The position numbers were made by a program, and so were the translations under genes. Below are positions 28,993-39,204 of a DNA stretch of 64,000 nt, in pieces. A model generated the notes under the pieces. It was not told where the DNA came from and searched no databases. It saw only the letters and a list, made by a program, of their open reading frames with translations. Each line of letters starts with the position of its first letter. Position 1 is the first letter of the stretch. The stretch is from Candidatus Nitrotoga arctica (GTDB lineage: Bacteria > Pseudomonadota > Gammaproteobacteria > Burkholderiales > Gallionellaceae): the NCBI RefSeq assembly GCF_918378365.1, contig NZ_OU912926.1, positions 1,674,001 through 1,738,000 of the forward strand, read 5' to 3'.

Positions 28993-29151
28993 CTATATTT
29001 TGCCCATCAGCAACAGAATGATCAGGATCAGCAACACCAATCCAAGACCACCGCTAGGTCCATAACCCCAACCTTGGCTGTGAGGCCAACTTGGGATCGC
29101 GCCGATCAGTAGCAGGATCACAATGATTAATAAAATTGTTCCGAATGTCAT
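28993..29151 (-). CDS. DUF3309 small membrane protein
   Basis: The 52-residue product starts MTFGTILLIIVILLLIGAIP, has the family's central SWPHSQGWGYGPSGGLG and ends in a second membrane segment LLILIILLLMGK. This is the DUF3309 pattern (two membrane helices around WPHS...WGYGPSG). AGGAG is correctly placed before the ATG. Function is unknown. The neighbouring DUF1328 and BON genes on the same strand suggest a shared stress response. Confidence 0.88.
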   Translation of the reverse strand: MTFGTILLIIVILLLIGAIPSWPHSQGWGYGPSGGLGLVLLILIILLLMGKI

Positions 29152-29733
29152 TTCATAATCTCCTAATAATAATCATGATAGCGTAACGCATGTAAAATCT
29201 ATCACAGCCCCACAATGTCGTTTTTATCGACACCTAGAAAGCAGCCTTCCAGCTGCGTCTCCGTCGAGACAAGCCAACAACCATCTGTTGATTTCCGCAG
29301 TCATCGCCATGCCCTTGATAAAAAGTATGATTTAAACGAAAGCGATCGTCTGTGCTCCACCGCACACAGAACACGATTTCTACTCGTCGTAGACAAAGGC
29401 ACTTATCCTGGAAGGATCTCGTTATCTCATGCTTTCGCAGATGCCATACCTAATGGTGCGCACAATATAGCCCATTGCAAGCACCAGACACATGTCCGCT
29501 CGCCCCTTTTATGAATCTGGCTTTCAAACACATCAGTAGCTAGCTTCTATTCGTGGAATTTGGAGAGGAGTACGTAATGGGCATACAATTAGTCGTTATT
29601 TCCCATTAGCATTAATCGCATGATTCATGCGGCTAGTCAAACATCTGGCTGTGCGATATCGCAGAATCAGCCACTATATCAACTTATTGTCTTCGTCTAG
29701 CGTATGCGGCTCGTGCTTCCAAACGATCTAAGC
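29152..29733. other. intergenic region without a supported gene
   Basis: The plus strand has a 99-codon open frame at 29215-29514, but it lacks a ribosome binding site and recognisable features. I see no hairpin strong enough to call. Confidence 0.4.
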
Positions 29734-30429
29734 TCATGCAATTGTTCCAAAGAGCGCGCCAACGCCGGCGGTCAATCCCATGGCTAGAGCACCCCAAAAT
29801 GTGACGCGTATTGCACCTATAGCCACTCGCGCTCCACCGGCCCACGCAGCCACACCACCCAGAAGTGCAAGGAACACAAGTGAAGTAACTGAGATGAGGG
29901 GAATCAAGCTTGCGTTCGGGGCCAATGCTGTGACTAAGAGAGGCATGGCTGCTCCAACAGCGAAGCTGACTGCTGAAGCAAAGGTAGCCTGAAGAGGACG
30001 CGCATTAAGCGTTTCAGATATCCCAAGTTCGTCGCGAGTGTGTGCGCCAAGCGCATCATGTGCCATGAGTTGATCGGCTACCTGCTTCGCAAGCGCAGGA
30101 TCAAGGCCACGGCCGATATAGATTGCAACCAGTTCTTTGCGCTCGCCAAGATCATCTGTCTCAAGTTCTTTTCTTTCACGCTCAATGTCAGCTTGTTCGG
30201 AATCTGCCTGTGAGTGGACGGACACGTACTCACCTGCAGCCATTGACATGGCTCCTGCGACAAGACCGGCAACTCCCGCGAGCAATATGCTGTCGTGGGT
30301 TGCATGTGCAGCTGCAACACCCAGTATCAAGCTGGCCGTGGAAACGATACCGTCGTTCGCCCCCAATACTGCGGGACGAAGCCAACCGATTTGTCCAGTG
30401 AGGTGTCTTTCCATATGGCGTGAGCGCAT
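29734..30429 (-). CDS. VIT1/CCC1 family membrane transporter
   Basis: The 231-residue protein matches the vacuolar iron/manganese transporter family. Membrane segment 1 contains RPAVLGANDGIVSTASLILGVA, here shown by its landmarks GANDGIVST. SMAAGEYVSVHSQADSE follows, with the conserved Glu and Ser. A cytoplasmic helical insert rich in Glu (EQADIERERKELETDD) precedes three C-terminal membrane segments. Known members export Fe2+ or Mn2+ from the cytosol. The second in-frame ATG at 30414 may be the true start. The gene is alone on the minus strand. Confidence 0.88.
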   Translation of the reverse strand: MRSRHMERHLTGQIGWLRPAVLGANDGIVSTASLILGVAAAHATHDSILLAGVAGLVAGAMSMAAGEYVSVHSQADSEQADIERERKELETDDLGERKELVAIYIGRGLDPALAKQVADQLMAHDALGAHTRDELGISETLNARPLQATFASAVSFAVGAAMPLLVTALAPNASLIPLISVTSLVFLALLGGVAAWAGGARVAIGAIRVTFWGALAMGLTAGVGALFGTIA

Positions 30430-30804
30430 TTTTTTAATGTTTCCGTGAAATGATGCGTGTTAATTAAAAAATTTGTGAGAGGCGGCAATTTTATTGCCGT
30501 CGTAATTATTTTTTCAGCAAAATTCACGATTTTAAAGATGGATCAAATATTATATGAAAAGGCATCACCCCGAGTACTGCATGGTCCTGATGGATGCCCA
30601 TATTATCGCAACGGCAGTAGTATCGAGAAATAACGATGCGATGCAGGGAATGATGATTTATACCTGAGTCAATTCAGGCGATAATAACAATTATACTGTT
30701 TTCGGTTCTAATACTTTAACGTGCACTTTACTCAAAAAAAAACGTTTATTAAAAAGCGTATTCACGGGTGCTAAGCCCATACAGAACAAAAGGATAGTAG
30801 CAAT
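30430..30804. other. divergent promoter region
   Basis: No gene is seen. This AT-rich stretch separates the VIT-family gene from surE and should hold both promoters. AAAGGATAG precedes the surE start at its right end. Confidence 0.4.
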
Positions 30805-31557
30805 ATGATGCTTATGCTTAGCAACGATGATGGTTATTTTTCACCTGGGCTGGCTTGTCTTGCGGAAACGTTATCTACTATTGCCGAAATAATAGTGGTA
30901 GCGCCAGAGCGCGACCGCAGCGGTGCAAGCAACTCACTGACGCTGGATCGCCCGCTCAATTTACGTCGTGCAGCCAACGGTTTTTATTACGTGAATGGGA
31001 CGCCGACCGACTGCGTGCATTTGGCAGTTACCGGCATGCTGGAGACTCAACCGGATATGGTTATCTCCGGTATTAATGCGGGTGCCAACATGGGTGACGA
31101 TACAATTTATTCAGGCACGGTGGCAGCCGCCACGGAAGGCTTTTTGCTGGGCATCCCGGCCATTGCCGTATCGCTCGCGAGCAGGACGTTGGCGCATTAC
31201 GATACTGCGGCACGTGTGGTGGCTGACTTGGTGCAGCAATTTGAAAAACGCACTCATTCTCTCCCATGGTTACTCAACGTGAATGTGCCAGACATTCCCT
31301 ACGAACAATTGCAAGGCCGCGAAGTGACCCGCTTGGGCAAGCGCCATAAGGCTGAGCCAGTGGTAAAGGGTACCAATCCGCACGGGGAGACTGTGTATTG
31401 GGTCGGTGCGGCTGGCAAGGCTCAGGATGCGGGTGCGGGCACGGATTTTTATGCCATTGCTCAGCGCCGTGTATCAATTACGCCATTACAGATGGATCTG
31501 ACACAATATAGCCAGCTCGATGCGGTGGGAACATGGCTGGCAGGTGACGCCGCATGA
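30805..31557 (+). CDS. surE: 5'/3'-nucleotidase SurE
   Basis: The 250-residue metal-dependent phosphatase acts on nucleoside monophosphates and is linked to stationary-phase survival. The metal-binding Asp8-Asp9 lie in [12 protein letters not shown]. Other family motifs are [30 protein letters not shown] and [22 protein letters not shown], here split into landmarks. AAAGGAT lies upstream. Its stop overlaps the pcm start by four bases (ATGA), the usual surE-pcm coupling. Confidence 0.96.
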   Translation: MMLMLSNDDGYFSPGLACLAETLSTIAEIIVVAPERDRSGASNSLTLDRPLNLRRAANGFYYVNGTPTDCVHLAVTGMLETQPDMVISGINAGANMGDDTIYSGTVAAATEGFLLGIPAIAVSLASRTLAHYDTAARVVADLVQQFEKRTHSLPWLLNVNVPDIPYEQLQGREVTRLGKRHKAEPVVKGTNPHGETVYWVGAAGKAQDAGAGTDFYAIAQRRVSITPLQMDLTQYSQLDAVGTWLAGDAA

Positions 31558-32210
31558 GCGGACGCCATAGTGGCATTGGCATGACCTCGCAGCGCACACG
31601 CGGGCGGTTGATCGAGCGGTTGCGTGCGCAGGGGATTGAGGATGAGGTTGTACTGGCTGCAATGAATGCGGTGCCGCGCCACATTTTTATTGACGAAGCG
31701 CTGGCCAGCCGCGCTTATGACGATGTGTCGTTACCGTTGGGTTTTGGTCAGACCATTTCGCAACCTTATATTGTGGCGCGCATGGTCGAAATCCTGCGTA
31801 ATGGCATGGCACTAAACCGCGTATTGGAAGTGGGTACCGGTTGCGGTTATCAGGCAGCGGTGCTAGCTCAGGTGGCACATGAAGTATATTCAGTGGAACG
31901 CGTACAACCTTTGTATGAACGCGCGACAGGCTACATGAAAGAATTGAAGGTAAAAAATGTTATCTTGCGTTATGCGGACGGCAACATTGGTTTGCCGGCA
32001 GTCGCACCGTTTGATGGCATCATTATGGCGGCAGCCGCTACGCATATATCCCAGGCATTGCTGGAGCAGTTAGCAGTGGGTGGTAGAATGGTGCTGCCAT
32101 TGGGCGCGCAGGAACAGTTTTTATGCCTGATCGAGCGTGGGGCGCAGGGCTACCGTGAAACTCGCTTGGAAGCGGTGAAATTCGTGCCACTATTGATGGG
32201 GAAAGTATGA
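31554..32210 (+). CDS. pcm: protein-L-isoaspartate O-methyltransferase
   Basis: The 218-residue enzyme repairs isoaspartyl residues by SAM-dependent methylation. The region [23 protein letters not shown] (landmark GFGQTISQP) and motif [16 protein letters not shown] are characteristic. [13 protein letters not shown] and the glycine-rich C-terminal GGRMVLPLG complete the match. It overlaps both surE and nlpD by four bases, so all three are translated as one unit. Confidence 0.95.
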   Translation: MSGRHSGIGMTSQRTRGRLIERLRAQGIEDEVVLAAMNAVPRHIFIDEALASRAYDDVSLPLGFGQTISQPYIVARMVEILRNGMALNRVLEVGTGCGYQAAVLAQVAHEVYSVERVQPLYERATGYMKELKVKNVILRYADGNIGLPAVAPFDGIIMAAAATHISQALLEQLAVGGRMVLPLGAQEQFLCLIERGAQGYRETRLEAVKFVPLLMGKV

Positions 32211-33166
32211 TACTGACAAAATTCACTTTTCGATTACGGTCCATCGTTATTGCCGCAGTGCTAGTGGCAGGTTGTTCTTCCAGCGGATCTCACGCGCCTG
32301 TAGTGGAACATGGCGCAGAACGCGAAATAGCACGCGGAGTCAAGTTGAAAAAACCGGTTGTACCGGTAGTTGCGCCAGCCATGAAAGCTGTGCCACGCGA
32401 TAAAGACGGACGTCCGCAGGTTTACGTGGTACAAAAAAGCGATACTTTGTACAGCATAGCCTTCAACTATGGTCTCGATTATCGCGAAATTGCCGAACTA
32501 AATAACATTCAGAATCATAGCATTATTCATGTGGGTAAGGAGTTACGTTTGCCCTCTGCCAGTACTTCGACCGTGGTTAAAACCATGGTTGAAAGTAAGC
32601 CTCTGGAAATTCCCGTCAAGAGTCAACCTAAGGTGGTCAAGCTGCCATATACCGAACAGGCTGTGGCACAAATTGAAAAAATGCAGGAAGATCCGCAAAA
32701 ATCCGAACCTCTGATGGTGACCAAAATTCCGTCTAAACCTGAAATCAAACTGGAGGCCAAGATTGATGGGATTACCGATGACAATGACAGTACGTTGGAG
32801 TGGGGTATACCAACGGTGGGAACATTAATAAGCGAATTTTCTGAAACCGCCAGCCGCAAGGGAATCGATATTGCAGGTAAGTTAGGCCAGGCGATAGTTG
32901 CCAGTTCGGCGGGCAAGGTCGTCTATAGCGGCAGTGGGCTGCGCGGATATGGCAAACTGGTCATCATCAAGCATAACAAGGCTTATCTTAGCGCTTACGC
33001 CCACAATGACCAGCTACTGGTAAAAGAAGGGCAGAATGTAAGCAAAGGACAGAAGATTGCAGAGATGGGCAATACTGACACCGATCAGGTCAGCCTGCAC
33101 TTCGAGATACGCCGCTTTGGCAAGCCAGTTGATCCGGCCAAATATCTACCACTCGTAAAATCTTGA
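32207..33166 (+). CDS. nlpD: NlpD-like murein hydrolase activator lipoprotein
   Basis: The 319-residue lipoprotein has a lipobox AVLVAGC. A LysM domain begins with [18 protein letters not shown] and ends with LRLPSAS (about residues 72-117). A Lys/Pro-rich linker leads to a C-terminal M23 (LytM) domain from about 200. In the LytM domain the segment [15 protein letters not shown] has Lys where active peptidases have the first zinc His. This is the usual state in NlpD, which activates amidases instead of cutting peptides itself. It is coupled to pcm and to the radical SAM gene by overlaps of four bases. Confidence 0.92.
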   Translation: MILTKFTFRLRSIVIAAVLVAGCSSSGSHAPVVEHGAEREIARGVKLKKPVVPVVAPAMKAVPRDKDGRPQVYVVQKSDTLYSIAFNYGLDYREIAELNNIQNHSIIHVGKELRLPSASTSTVVKTMVESKPLEIPVKSQPKVVKLPYTEQAVAQIEKMQEDPQKSEPLMVTKIPSKPEIKLEAKIDGITDDNDSTLEWGIPTVGTLISEFSETASRKGIDIAGKLGQAIVASSAGKVVYSGSGLRGYGKLVIIKHNKAYLSAYAHNDQLLVKEGQNVSKGQKIAEMGNTDTDQVSLHFEIRRFGKPVDPAKYLPLVKS

Positions 33167-34017
33167 GTAACGCTGGTCTTGATGTAACCGACCACAGTCG
33201 CGACAGCGCGGGTTTACGCTATGTCTATCCCGTAGTATCGCGGCGGGCGGGCGGGGTGTCAGTTGGCATCAATCTCAATACCAATAATGCCTGCAACTGG
33301 CGCTGCATATATTGCCAGGTGCCGGAACTCAAGCGCGGCACAGCTCCGCCAGTTGATCTAGCATTACTGGAGCAGGAGTTGCGTGGTTTTCTTCATGAGT
33401 TATTGCACGGTGATTTCATGCTGCGCCGCGTGCCAGAAGGGGCGCGCCGCATTAATGATATTGCCTTATCCGGCAATGGTGAACCGACCAGCGCCAAAGA
33501 ATTTGAGCAAGTTATAATACTCATCGCCAAACTGCGCCAAGAATTGGCCCTGCCCCCATATATCAAACTGGTTCTCATCACTAATGGCAGCCTTATGCAC
33601 CGCAAAAATGTGCAGCAAGGACTACGCAAGATGGCACAACTCAATGGTGAAGTGTGGTTCAAGGTTGACCGTGTCAGCAAGGCGGGCACGCAACGAATCA
33701 ACAACACCCGCACAAGTCTGGTTAAGGTGCGCGAAAACCTCGCCACCGCCATCACGCTGTGCCCGACTTGGCTGCAAACCTGCTGGTTCATGCTGGATGG
33801 CGAGCCGCCGGGCAAGCAGGACGAGGACGATTATCTGAATTTTCTAGCCACATTACTGCATGACAATATCAAACCTGAAGGTGTGTTGCTTTACAGCCTG
33901 GCACGCCCCACATTGCAACCGGAAGCACCGAAACTGGCTGCGTTGTCAGAGCAACAATTGGAAGGGTTCGCTACGCGCATTCGAGCGTTAGGAGTAGAAA
34001 CGAAGGTGGCAACATGA
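33163..34017 (+). CDS. radical SAM protein
   Basis: The 284-residue protein has the 4Fe-4S motif CNWRCIYC (Cys44, Cys48, Cys51) in the context GINLNTNNACNWRCIYCQVPE, given by landmarks. Next come IALSGNGEPT, the SAM-binding GGE-like motif, and KLVLITNGSL. The protein resembles small stand-alone radical SAM proteins related to pyruvate formate-lyase activases, but the substrate cannot be assigned. The only reasonable start is the TTG at 33163, which overlaps the nlpD stop (TTGA), because no ATG precedes the cluster motif. The low-efficiency start suggests weak expression coupled to nlpD. Confidence 0.82.
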   Translation: MSNAGLDVTDHSRDSAGLRYVYPVVSRRAGGVSVGINLNTNNACNWRCIYCQVPELKRGTAPPVDLALLEQELRGFLHELLHGDFMLRRVPEGARRINDIALSGNGEPTSAKEFEQVIILIAKLRQELALPPYIKLVLITNGSLMHRKNVQQGLRKMAQLNGEVWFKVDRVSKAGTQRINNTRTSLVKVRENLATAITLCPTWLQTCWFMLDGEPPGKQDEDDYLNFLATLLHDNIKPEGVLLYSLARPTLQPEAPKLAALSEQQLEGFATRIRALGVETKVAT

Positions 34018-34402
34018 ATTAGGGAAAAACAGTCATCAAGCATGTAAGTTTTTTCGATGCTGAACCTGTACCCATGTCGTATATGAAGCGCGCGGTTTGG
34101 TGCAACGCTAGCCATGCCAACCCTGATCCTCCCGACGATTCAAATGAATGTTCGTGCCGGAGCATTTTCCGCCAGCGGAGAGCAATGAACCATTACCTGA
34201 AAATTTCGCTTAATGCTTCATAGTTCGAACGATAACTAGGCTATCCTGCATGACTCGGTGTGAGATAGATATGCAGATATCAAAGTCATACGGCTTTTCA
34301 GATTTTTTGAAAAATAAATCCGCTGCAATTAACCACGCACTTAGAGAATGGCTCGTCTGTCTTTAGGTATAATCCGCGCCTCATTTATTTCTTGAACACA
34401 CC
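34018..34402. other. intergenic region
   Basis: No convincing gene is present in this 385-base gap before the ZIP transporter. A short open frame of about 48 codons near 34075 has no ribosome binding site. The right end presumably carries the ZIP promoter. Confidence 0.35.
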
Positions 34403-35182
34403 ATGAGCATTTTGGTCTGGATTATTACCACCTGCATTGTAGGTGGGACGTTAAGCGTAGTATGTGCAGCATTATTCGCGTTTAATAACCGTACACAGAA
34501 TTATCTTGGTGGCATGGTGAGTTATGCAATAGGTGCGCTGCTTGGAGCAGTATTTCTCAATATTTTGCCCGAGGCAATCAACCTAACCCCCAATGTAGCT
34601 ATTTTGAGCGGTACGGTGTTGTTTGGCATCCTGCTGTTTTTCATTCTGGAAAAATTGGTGCTATGGAGGCATTGCCACCATGAGCATTGTGAAGCACATC
34701 TAACAATCCATGCAGAGCATGGATACGACCATGGACGCAGTGGCATGATGATTATAATAGGTGACACTTTCCATAATTTTGTGGATGGCATCATCATAGC
34801 AGCAGCTTTTCTTACTGACGTGCATCTGGGCGTCGTCACAGCACTGGCCATCATCGCACACGAAATTCCGCAAGAAGTGGGGGATTTCGCTATCCTACTC
34901 CACTCAGGTTATAGCAAACTGCGTGCCTTTCAATTGAATTTGATATCCAGCTTCGCCTCTGTGGCAGGCGGCATACTTGGATACTTCACCTTGCAGACCA
35001 TGCAGTCGTGGATTCCATCGCTGTTGGCACTGGCCGCTGCGAGCATGATTTATGTTGCGGTAGCAGACCTGATACCTGGTTTACACAAACGCGTGCAGCT
35101 ACGCGATACCTTGCAGCAAGTGGTGCTGATTGTATCGGGCGTAGGGACAGTGTGGTTGATGAGCGTGTTAATGGTAGAGTAA
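34403..35182 (+). CDS. ZIP family metal transporter
   Basis: The 259-residue membrane protein matches the ZIP (zinc/iron permease) family. About seven to eight membrane segments are visible. A His-rich loop between segments III and IV (HCHHEHCEAHLTIHAEHGYDH, about 90-110, landmarks HCHHEHC and HAEHGYDH) is typical of metal sensing or binding. Helix IV contains GDTFHNFVDGIIIAAAF and helix V AIIAHEIPQEVGDFAIL, where the metal-site His, Asn, Asp and Glu are conserved. It should move Zn2+ or other divalent metals into the cytoplasm. It is a single gene upstream of rimO. Confidence 0.9.
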   Translation: MSILVWIITTCIVGGTLSVVCAALFAFNNRTQNYLGGMVSYAIGALLGAVFLNILPEAINLTPNVAILSGTVLFGILLFFILEKLVLWRHCHHEHCEAHLTIHAEHGYDHGRSGMMIIIGDTFHNFVDGIIIAAAFLTDVHLGVVTALAIIAHEIPQEVGDFAILLHSGYSKLRAFQLNLISSFASVAGGILGYFTLQTMQSWIPSLLALAAASMIYVAVADLIPGLHKRVQLRDTLQQVVLIVSGVGTVWLMSVLMVE

Positions 35183-35292
35183 AAAACGTTTCCTCCTGCA
35201 TTACCACATACCACTTTTTGCGTAATTAGTGCAGTGTAGACAAAGCTGGCTGCGGGAAAGACAATGTTCAATCCAATATATAAAGTTAAAAC

Positions 35293-36615
35293 ATGAGCAA
35301 ACAAAACACAGCGCCACGCGTCGGCTTCGTATCTCTCGGTTGTCCTAAGGCGACGGTGGATTCCGAGCATATTCTTACTCGTTTACGCACCGAGGGTTAC
35401 ATTATTTCTCCCAACTATGCGGATTCCGATCTGGTAGTAGTTAACACTTGCGGTTTCATCGACAGCGCGGTGGCAGAATCGCTTGAAGCAATCGGCGAAG
35501 CGCTGGCCGAGAATGGAAAAGTTATTGTTACTGGCTGCTTGGGTGCCAAGGGCAATGTGGTGAAAGAAACGCATCCCAAAGTATTGGCAGTCACTGGTCC
35601 GCATGCGACCGATGAGGTAATGGAAGCTATCCATGCCCATTTGCCCAAGTTGCATGATCCATACAGCGATCTGGTCCCGCCGCAAGGCATACGGCTGACA
35701 CCCAAGCATTATGCTTATGTGAAAATTTCCGAGGGCTGCAACCATCGCTGTACCTTTTGTATCATCCCCAGCATGCGCGGCGATCTGGTGAGCCGTCCGG
35801 TGGGTGACGTGATGCAGGAAGCGCAGAATTTGGTGAACGCAGGCGTGAAAGAATTGTTGGTGATCTCGCAAGACACCAGTGCCTATGGCGTGGATGTAAA
35901 ATATCGCACGGGTTTCTGGGGCGGTCGGCCGATCAAGACGCGTATGACCGAGCTAGTGCAGGCGATGGGCGAACTGGGCGTATGGGTGCGATTGCATTAC
36001 GTTTACCCTTATCCACATGTAGATGAAGTCATCCCGCTGATGGCGCAAGGAAAAATTCTGCCCTATCTGGATATCCCTTTTCAGCACGCCAATGCACGCA
36101 TTCTTAAGTTAATGAAACGCCCCGCCAGCAGTGAAAACGTGCTGACGCGCATTCTGCAATGGCGCAAAATCTGTCCGGACATTACTTTACGCAGTACTTT
36201 CATCGTCGGTTTCCCCGGCGAAACAGAAGAAGAATTTAAAGAGCTGCTCGATTTTCTCGAAATGGCTCAACTGGATCGCGTCGGTGCATTTATGTATTCA
36301 CCTGTGGAAGGTGCAGTGGCCAATAATTTACCGGATCACATCCCACTTGAAATCCAGCAAGAACGTTTGGGCCGTTTGATGCAATTGCAGGAAGAAATCA
36401 GTGGCGAACGCCTTGCATGTAAAAAGGGCAAGACCATGCAGGTGTTGGTGGATGAAGTGGATGAGGAGGGTGCAATTGCACGTAGTTCAGCTGATGCACC
36501 AGAGATTGATGGTCTGGTTTATATCAGTAATGGCCAGACATTAAAGGTAGGTGATTTTGTGAATGTCCGAATAACTGCTTCGGATGTTCATGATCTGTGG
36601 GCGGAAACGGTTTAA
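35293..36615 (+). CDS. rimO: ribosomal protein S12 methylthiotransferase RimO
   Basis: The 440-residue enzyme methylthiolates an Asp of ribosomal protein S12. The N-terminal cluster cysteines lie in [24 protein letters not shown] and VTGCLGA. The radical SAM motif is CNHRCTFC in [20 protein letters not shown]-terminal TRAM domain follows ([20 protein letters not shown] onward). PKATVDSE at the N-terminus separates RimO from MiaB. The gene stands alone; the length is normal. Confidence 0.96.
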   Translation: MSKQNTAPRVGFVSLGCPKATVDSEHILTRLRTEGYIISPNYADSDLVVVNTCGFIDSAVAESLEAIGEALAENGKVIVTGCLGAKGNVVKETHPKVLAVTGPHATDEVMEAIHAHLPKLHDPYSDLVPPQGIRLTPKHYAYVKISEGCNHRCTFCIIPSMRGDLVSRPVGDVMQEAQNLVNAGVKELLVISQDTSAYGVDVKYRTGFWGGRPIKTRMTELVQAMGELGVWVRLHYVYPYPHVDEVIPLMAQGKILPYLDIPFQHANARILKLMKRPASSENVLTRILQWRKICPDITLRSTFIVGFPGETEEEFKELLDFLEMAQLDRVGAFMYSPVEGAVANNLPDHIPLEIQQERLGRLMQLQEEISGERLACKKGKTMQVLVDEVDEEGAIARSSADAPEIDGLVYISNGQTLKVGDFVNVRITASDVHDLWAETV

Positions 36616-36779
36616 CCTATCAACCGCAGGTATAGCGAGTAAATGAAATGTTTCGACTTGAATACATGATTTGCCCGGGTAAATTCAGTTCTCACAGATG
36701 GAAGAGATGAATTGGACGAAATTTCTCCAAGAGATATGGAAATCCGATTTTATATCTTCAAATACGATTTTTTTCGTAT

Positions 36780-37046
36780 TTATCGACTGATCGGTACGCC
36801 TTGCTTTGCTTTAATTTGTTCGTCATTTATCAGATTTAGATCGAAAATTTCTTTAGCTACGGTAGGTGGAAAACCTTCACGTGGCACGGCACGCGTGTGC
36901 AACATTAGATCAATGAAATATTGATCTAATGGAGGCGACCCCCATAACTCTATGATCTTACTAATAATATGTGGAAAATTCTGTTCCAATGTGTGCGGAT
37001 ATTTGTCTTCAGCACCATCTAATAGCTCCAAAAGTTTTTTATTCAT
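36780..37046 (-). CDS. hypothetical 88-residue protein
   Basis: A soluble, mostly helical small protein with the text NFPHIISKIIELWGSPPLDQYF and then VPREGFPPTVAKEIF, which gives it the look of a conserved family that I cannot name. GGAG is correctly placed before the ATG at 37046, so I prefer this start to one 21 bases upstream. It faces rimO convergently. No function is inferred. Confidence 0.65.
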   Translation of the reverse strand: MNKKLLELLDGAEDKYPHTLEQNFPHIISKIIELWGSPPLDQYFIDLMLHTRAVPREGFPPTVAKEIFDLNLINDEQIKAKQGVPISR

Positions 37047-37397
37047 AAGTGACTCCAAAAATAACAACCAGCAGCATATTCTAATCTAAATCCCCATTCT
37101 TTTTATACGAAAGGTAATATTTCAGAACGTTAATTACCCCACTATTTTTCACTAGTCTGAATACTTTCTGGAACTACTAGAATGTTTTGAGAGCCGATTT
37201 AAATAGGTTGACTAGGGCCTGGATTTCAGACCTTCAAGAGAAGGACTAACCACACTATTTAATGGCTAGCCATCTATAGTACATCGTGTATTTGAAACTG
37301 TTATTCAAGCAATTTATATGTAAAAAAGTAAGGCCAGCATTGAGCTGGCCTTACTTTTAAACGAATTTTTTCATTCATTGCTACTAAACGTAGTTTA
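37047..37397. other. intergenic region with a strong terminator
   Basis: No gene is seen here. It contains the strong inverted repeat at 37324-37358, listed separately, and the promoter of the 88-residue gene at its left end. Confidence 0.45.
37324..37358 (-). terminator. intrinsic terminator after the 37398-37739 gene
   Basis: A perfect 15-base inverted repeat (AAAAGTAAGGCCAGC and its complement) around a five-base loop ATTGA. On the minus strand it ends in a run of T, and a shorter T run follows on the plus strand. It lies 40 bases past the stop of the minus-strand secreted protein gene. Confidence 0.8.
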
Positions 37398-37739
37398 CTA
37401 CCTTCCCATGGGATATCTCTCTTGGGAGTTCATTCCTGGATTTCCCAATTGATTGAATGGTCCATTAGGTCCGGACTGAACAATACTGGTTTGATTGGAA
37501 ACATGAGAGTAACGGTAAGTTTCAGTTGGTTGATTCTGAATCTCAAATTGGCTTCCGCTTGGCTGAACTCGACCATCTGCGCCCATAGGCTGGACTCTGC
37601 CACCAGATGGGCCATAGGACATCCCAGTGTTGGTAGATACACCAGAAGTAGTCACACCAACCATCGAATCAGCGTTTGCCAAAGAAACACCCAAAGCGAA
37701 ACAGGACATAAGTGTGATATTTATAAGACTCTTTTTCAT
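37398..37739 (-). CDS. small secreted protein of unknown function
   Basis: The 113-residue product has a Sec signal peptide (1-23, ending ANA). The mature part is low in charge and rich in Gly, Ser, Gln, Asn and Pro. It contains a near repeat GRVQPMGADGRVQPSGS and ends in GMNSQERYPMGR. It looks intrinsically disordered. AGGAG precedes the ATG and a strong terminator follows, so it is probably a genuinely expressed single gene. I do not recognise the family. Confidence 0.7.
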   Translation of the reverse strand: MKKSLINITLMSCFALGVSLANADSMVGVTTSGVSTNTGMSYGPSGGRVQPMGADGRVQPSGSQFEIQNQPTETYRYSHVSNQTSIVQSGPNGPFNQLGNPGMNSQERYPMGR

Positions 37740-38056
37740 GAAAAGCTCCTAAATATAAAGTTGGAAGGATAGTTGTATAGGATCAAGGTCGCCTTGACTT
37801 GCGTATAGTACCAGTTAACCAGAAGCTGTAAATAGTTTTGTATGTTCATTTGTAGCAATTGTTTGGTAATTATCAGTCACTCGAAAAAATGATAACCGAA
37901 TCAAAGCATATACGACATGCCAAGCTGATCTAAAATCATTCAAGCAGGCCGATGACCTATTGATCAACCACAATAAATATCAAGATATTATCTTTGAACA
38001 GCCTCTTAAAGTCTCAAATTAATGCATAAATTAAAAGCACAGTCTTTACAATTCCT
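37740..38056. other. intergenic region
   Basis: No gene or clear signal is seen in this 317-base AT-rich stretch between the small secreted gene and cbbX, apart from the expected promoter of the former. Confidence 0.35.
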
Positions 38057-39001
38057 TTATTGCTCTTCTGTCAGCTCATCTCCGTCCAGATCAACTTGAC
38101 CATCTTTAAACACACGACTGGCAAAGATTTCTTCGGCTTCAATGGTCATCAAATCAATTTTAGTGAGATTTTTCTTGGCGCCGGCGAATAGGCGGTTAGC
38201 TTGGCGCATACGTGCGCGGTCCAGTGCGTTGCGGATGGAACGGGCATTGGCAAAATGCTCCAGCTTCATCCGTAGCGGAATATATTCTGCAAATGCTTTT
38301 TCCGCTTCCGGGCTGAAACGATAATTTTGCGCTGCCAGCATTAGCTTTGCGATGATAAGCAATTCTTCTGCTGAGTAATCAGGAAAATCGATGTGATGCG
38401 CAATGCGCGAGCGCATGCCGGGATTGCTGTGGAAAAATTTATCCATCCGGTCTTTGTAACCGGCCAAAATAACGACCAGATCGTCCCGGTTGTTCTCCAT
38501 TATTTGCAATAGGATTTCAATAGATTCAGCACCATAATCCCGTTCGTTTTCAGGCTTGTATAGGTAATAGGCTTCATCTATAAATAACACGCCGCCCATT
38601 GCTTTTTTAATTACTTCTTTTGTCTTTGGTGCCGTGTGTCCAATGTATTGACCGACTAGATCATCGCGTGTGACTGATATCAAATGGCCTTCACGCACAT
38701 AACCCAGGCGATGCAGTATTTCAGCCATGCGTAATGCGACCGTGGTTTTTCCGGTGCCAGGATTACCCGTAAAGCTCATATGCAGCGTTGGGGAAACCGC
38801 TGACAAGTTGAGTTTCTTGCGAACGCGATCTACCAATAAGAGTGCTGCGGTTTCGCGGATGCGTGTCTTGACTGGCGACAGACCAATCAATTCTCGATCA
38901 AGTTTAGCCAGCACTTCCTGTATGTTAGAGTTGCGAAATTCGGCGTCCAGATCAACCGGAGTGTCGTCGGGAAGAATGAGATTTTTTGAGGGTTCGTCCA
39001 T
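38057..39001 (-). CDS. cbbX: red-type RuBisCO activase CbbX
   Basis: The 314-residue AAA+ ATPase remodels inhibited red-type RuBisCO by pulling on the large-subunit C-terminus. Walker A is GNPGTGKT at 79-86 and Walker B is [10 protein letters not shown] at 138-147. Further matches are [17 protein letters not shown], which holds the pore loop, the sensor segment [15 protein letters not shown] and the arginine-rich [13 protein letters not shown]. It lies downstream of cbbS on the same strand, separated by about 200 bases that contain a terminator. AAGGAT precedes the ATG. Its presence fits the form IC large subunit. Confidence 0.96.
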   Translation of the reverse strand: MDEPSKNLILPDDTPVDLDAEFRNSNIQEVLAKLDRELIGLSPVKTRIRETAALLLVDRVRKKLNLSAVSPTLHMSFTGNPGTGKTTVALRMAEILHRLGYVREGHLISVTRDDLVGQYIGHTAPKTKEVIKKAMGGVLFIDEAYYLYKPENERDYGAESIEILLQIMENNRDDLVVILAGYKDRMDKFFHSNPGMRSRIAHHIDFPDYSAEELLIIAKLMLAAQNYRFSPEAEKAFAEYIPLRMKLEHFANARSIRNALDRARMRQANRLFAGAKKNLTKIDLMTIEAEEIFASRVFKDGQVDLDGDELTEEQ

Positions 39002-39173
39002 TTATTTATCCTTTTAAATCAATCGGCTGTTAAAATTTCCCGCATTATCATTCTGCGTATTTTTAAATAAGTATATATTTAATTTGGAACGGCAATTTTT
39101 AAAGAAGCAAATTCTTTATCGCCAAGTTCTGAAGAAGACTATTTACAGAGCATTTCAACAGCTGGTTAAAAAA

Positions 39174-39197
39174 CGGGTACGGCATATGCCGTACCCG
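39174..39197 (-). terminator. 24-bp perfect palindrome terminator after cbbS
   Basis: CGGGTACGGCATATGCCGTACCCG is shown here by its halves CGGGTACGGCAT and its exact complement. On the minus strand the hairpin starts seven bases after the cbbS stop codon and is followed by six T. It should end or attenuate the cbbLS transcript before cbbX. Confidence 0.8.
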
Positions 39198-39204
39198 CAA
39201 TTGC

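Noticed and set aside
29215..29514. 99-codon plus-strand frame between the DUF3309 and VIT genes
   Set aside because: It has no ribosome binding site, no signal or domain, and its composition looks like random translation.
36712..36924. 70-codon plus-strand frame after rimO
   Set aside because: It overlaps the minus-strand 88-residue gene, which has the better ribosome binding site.
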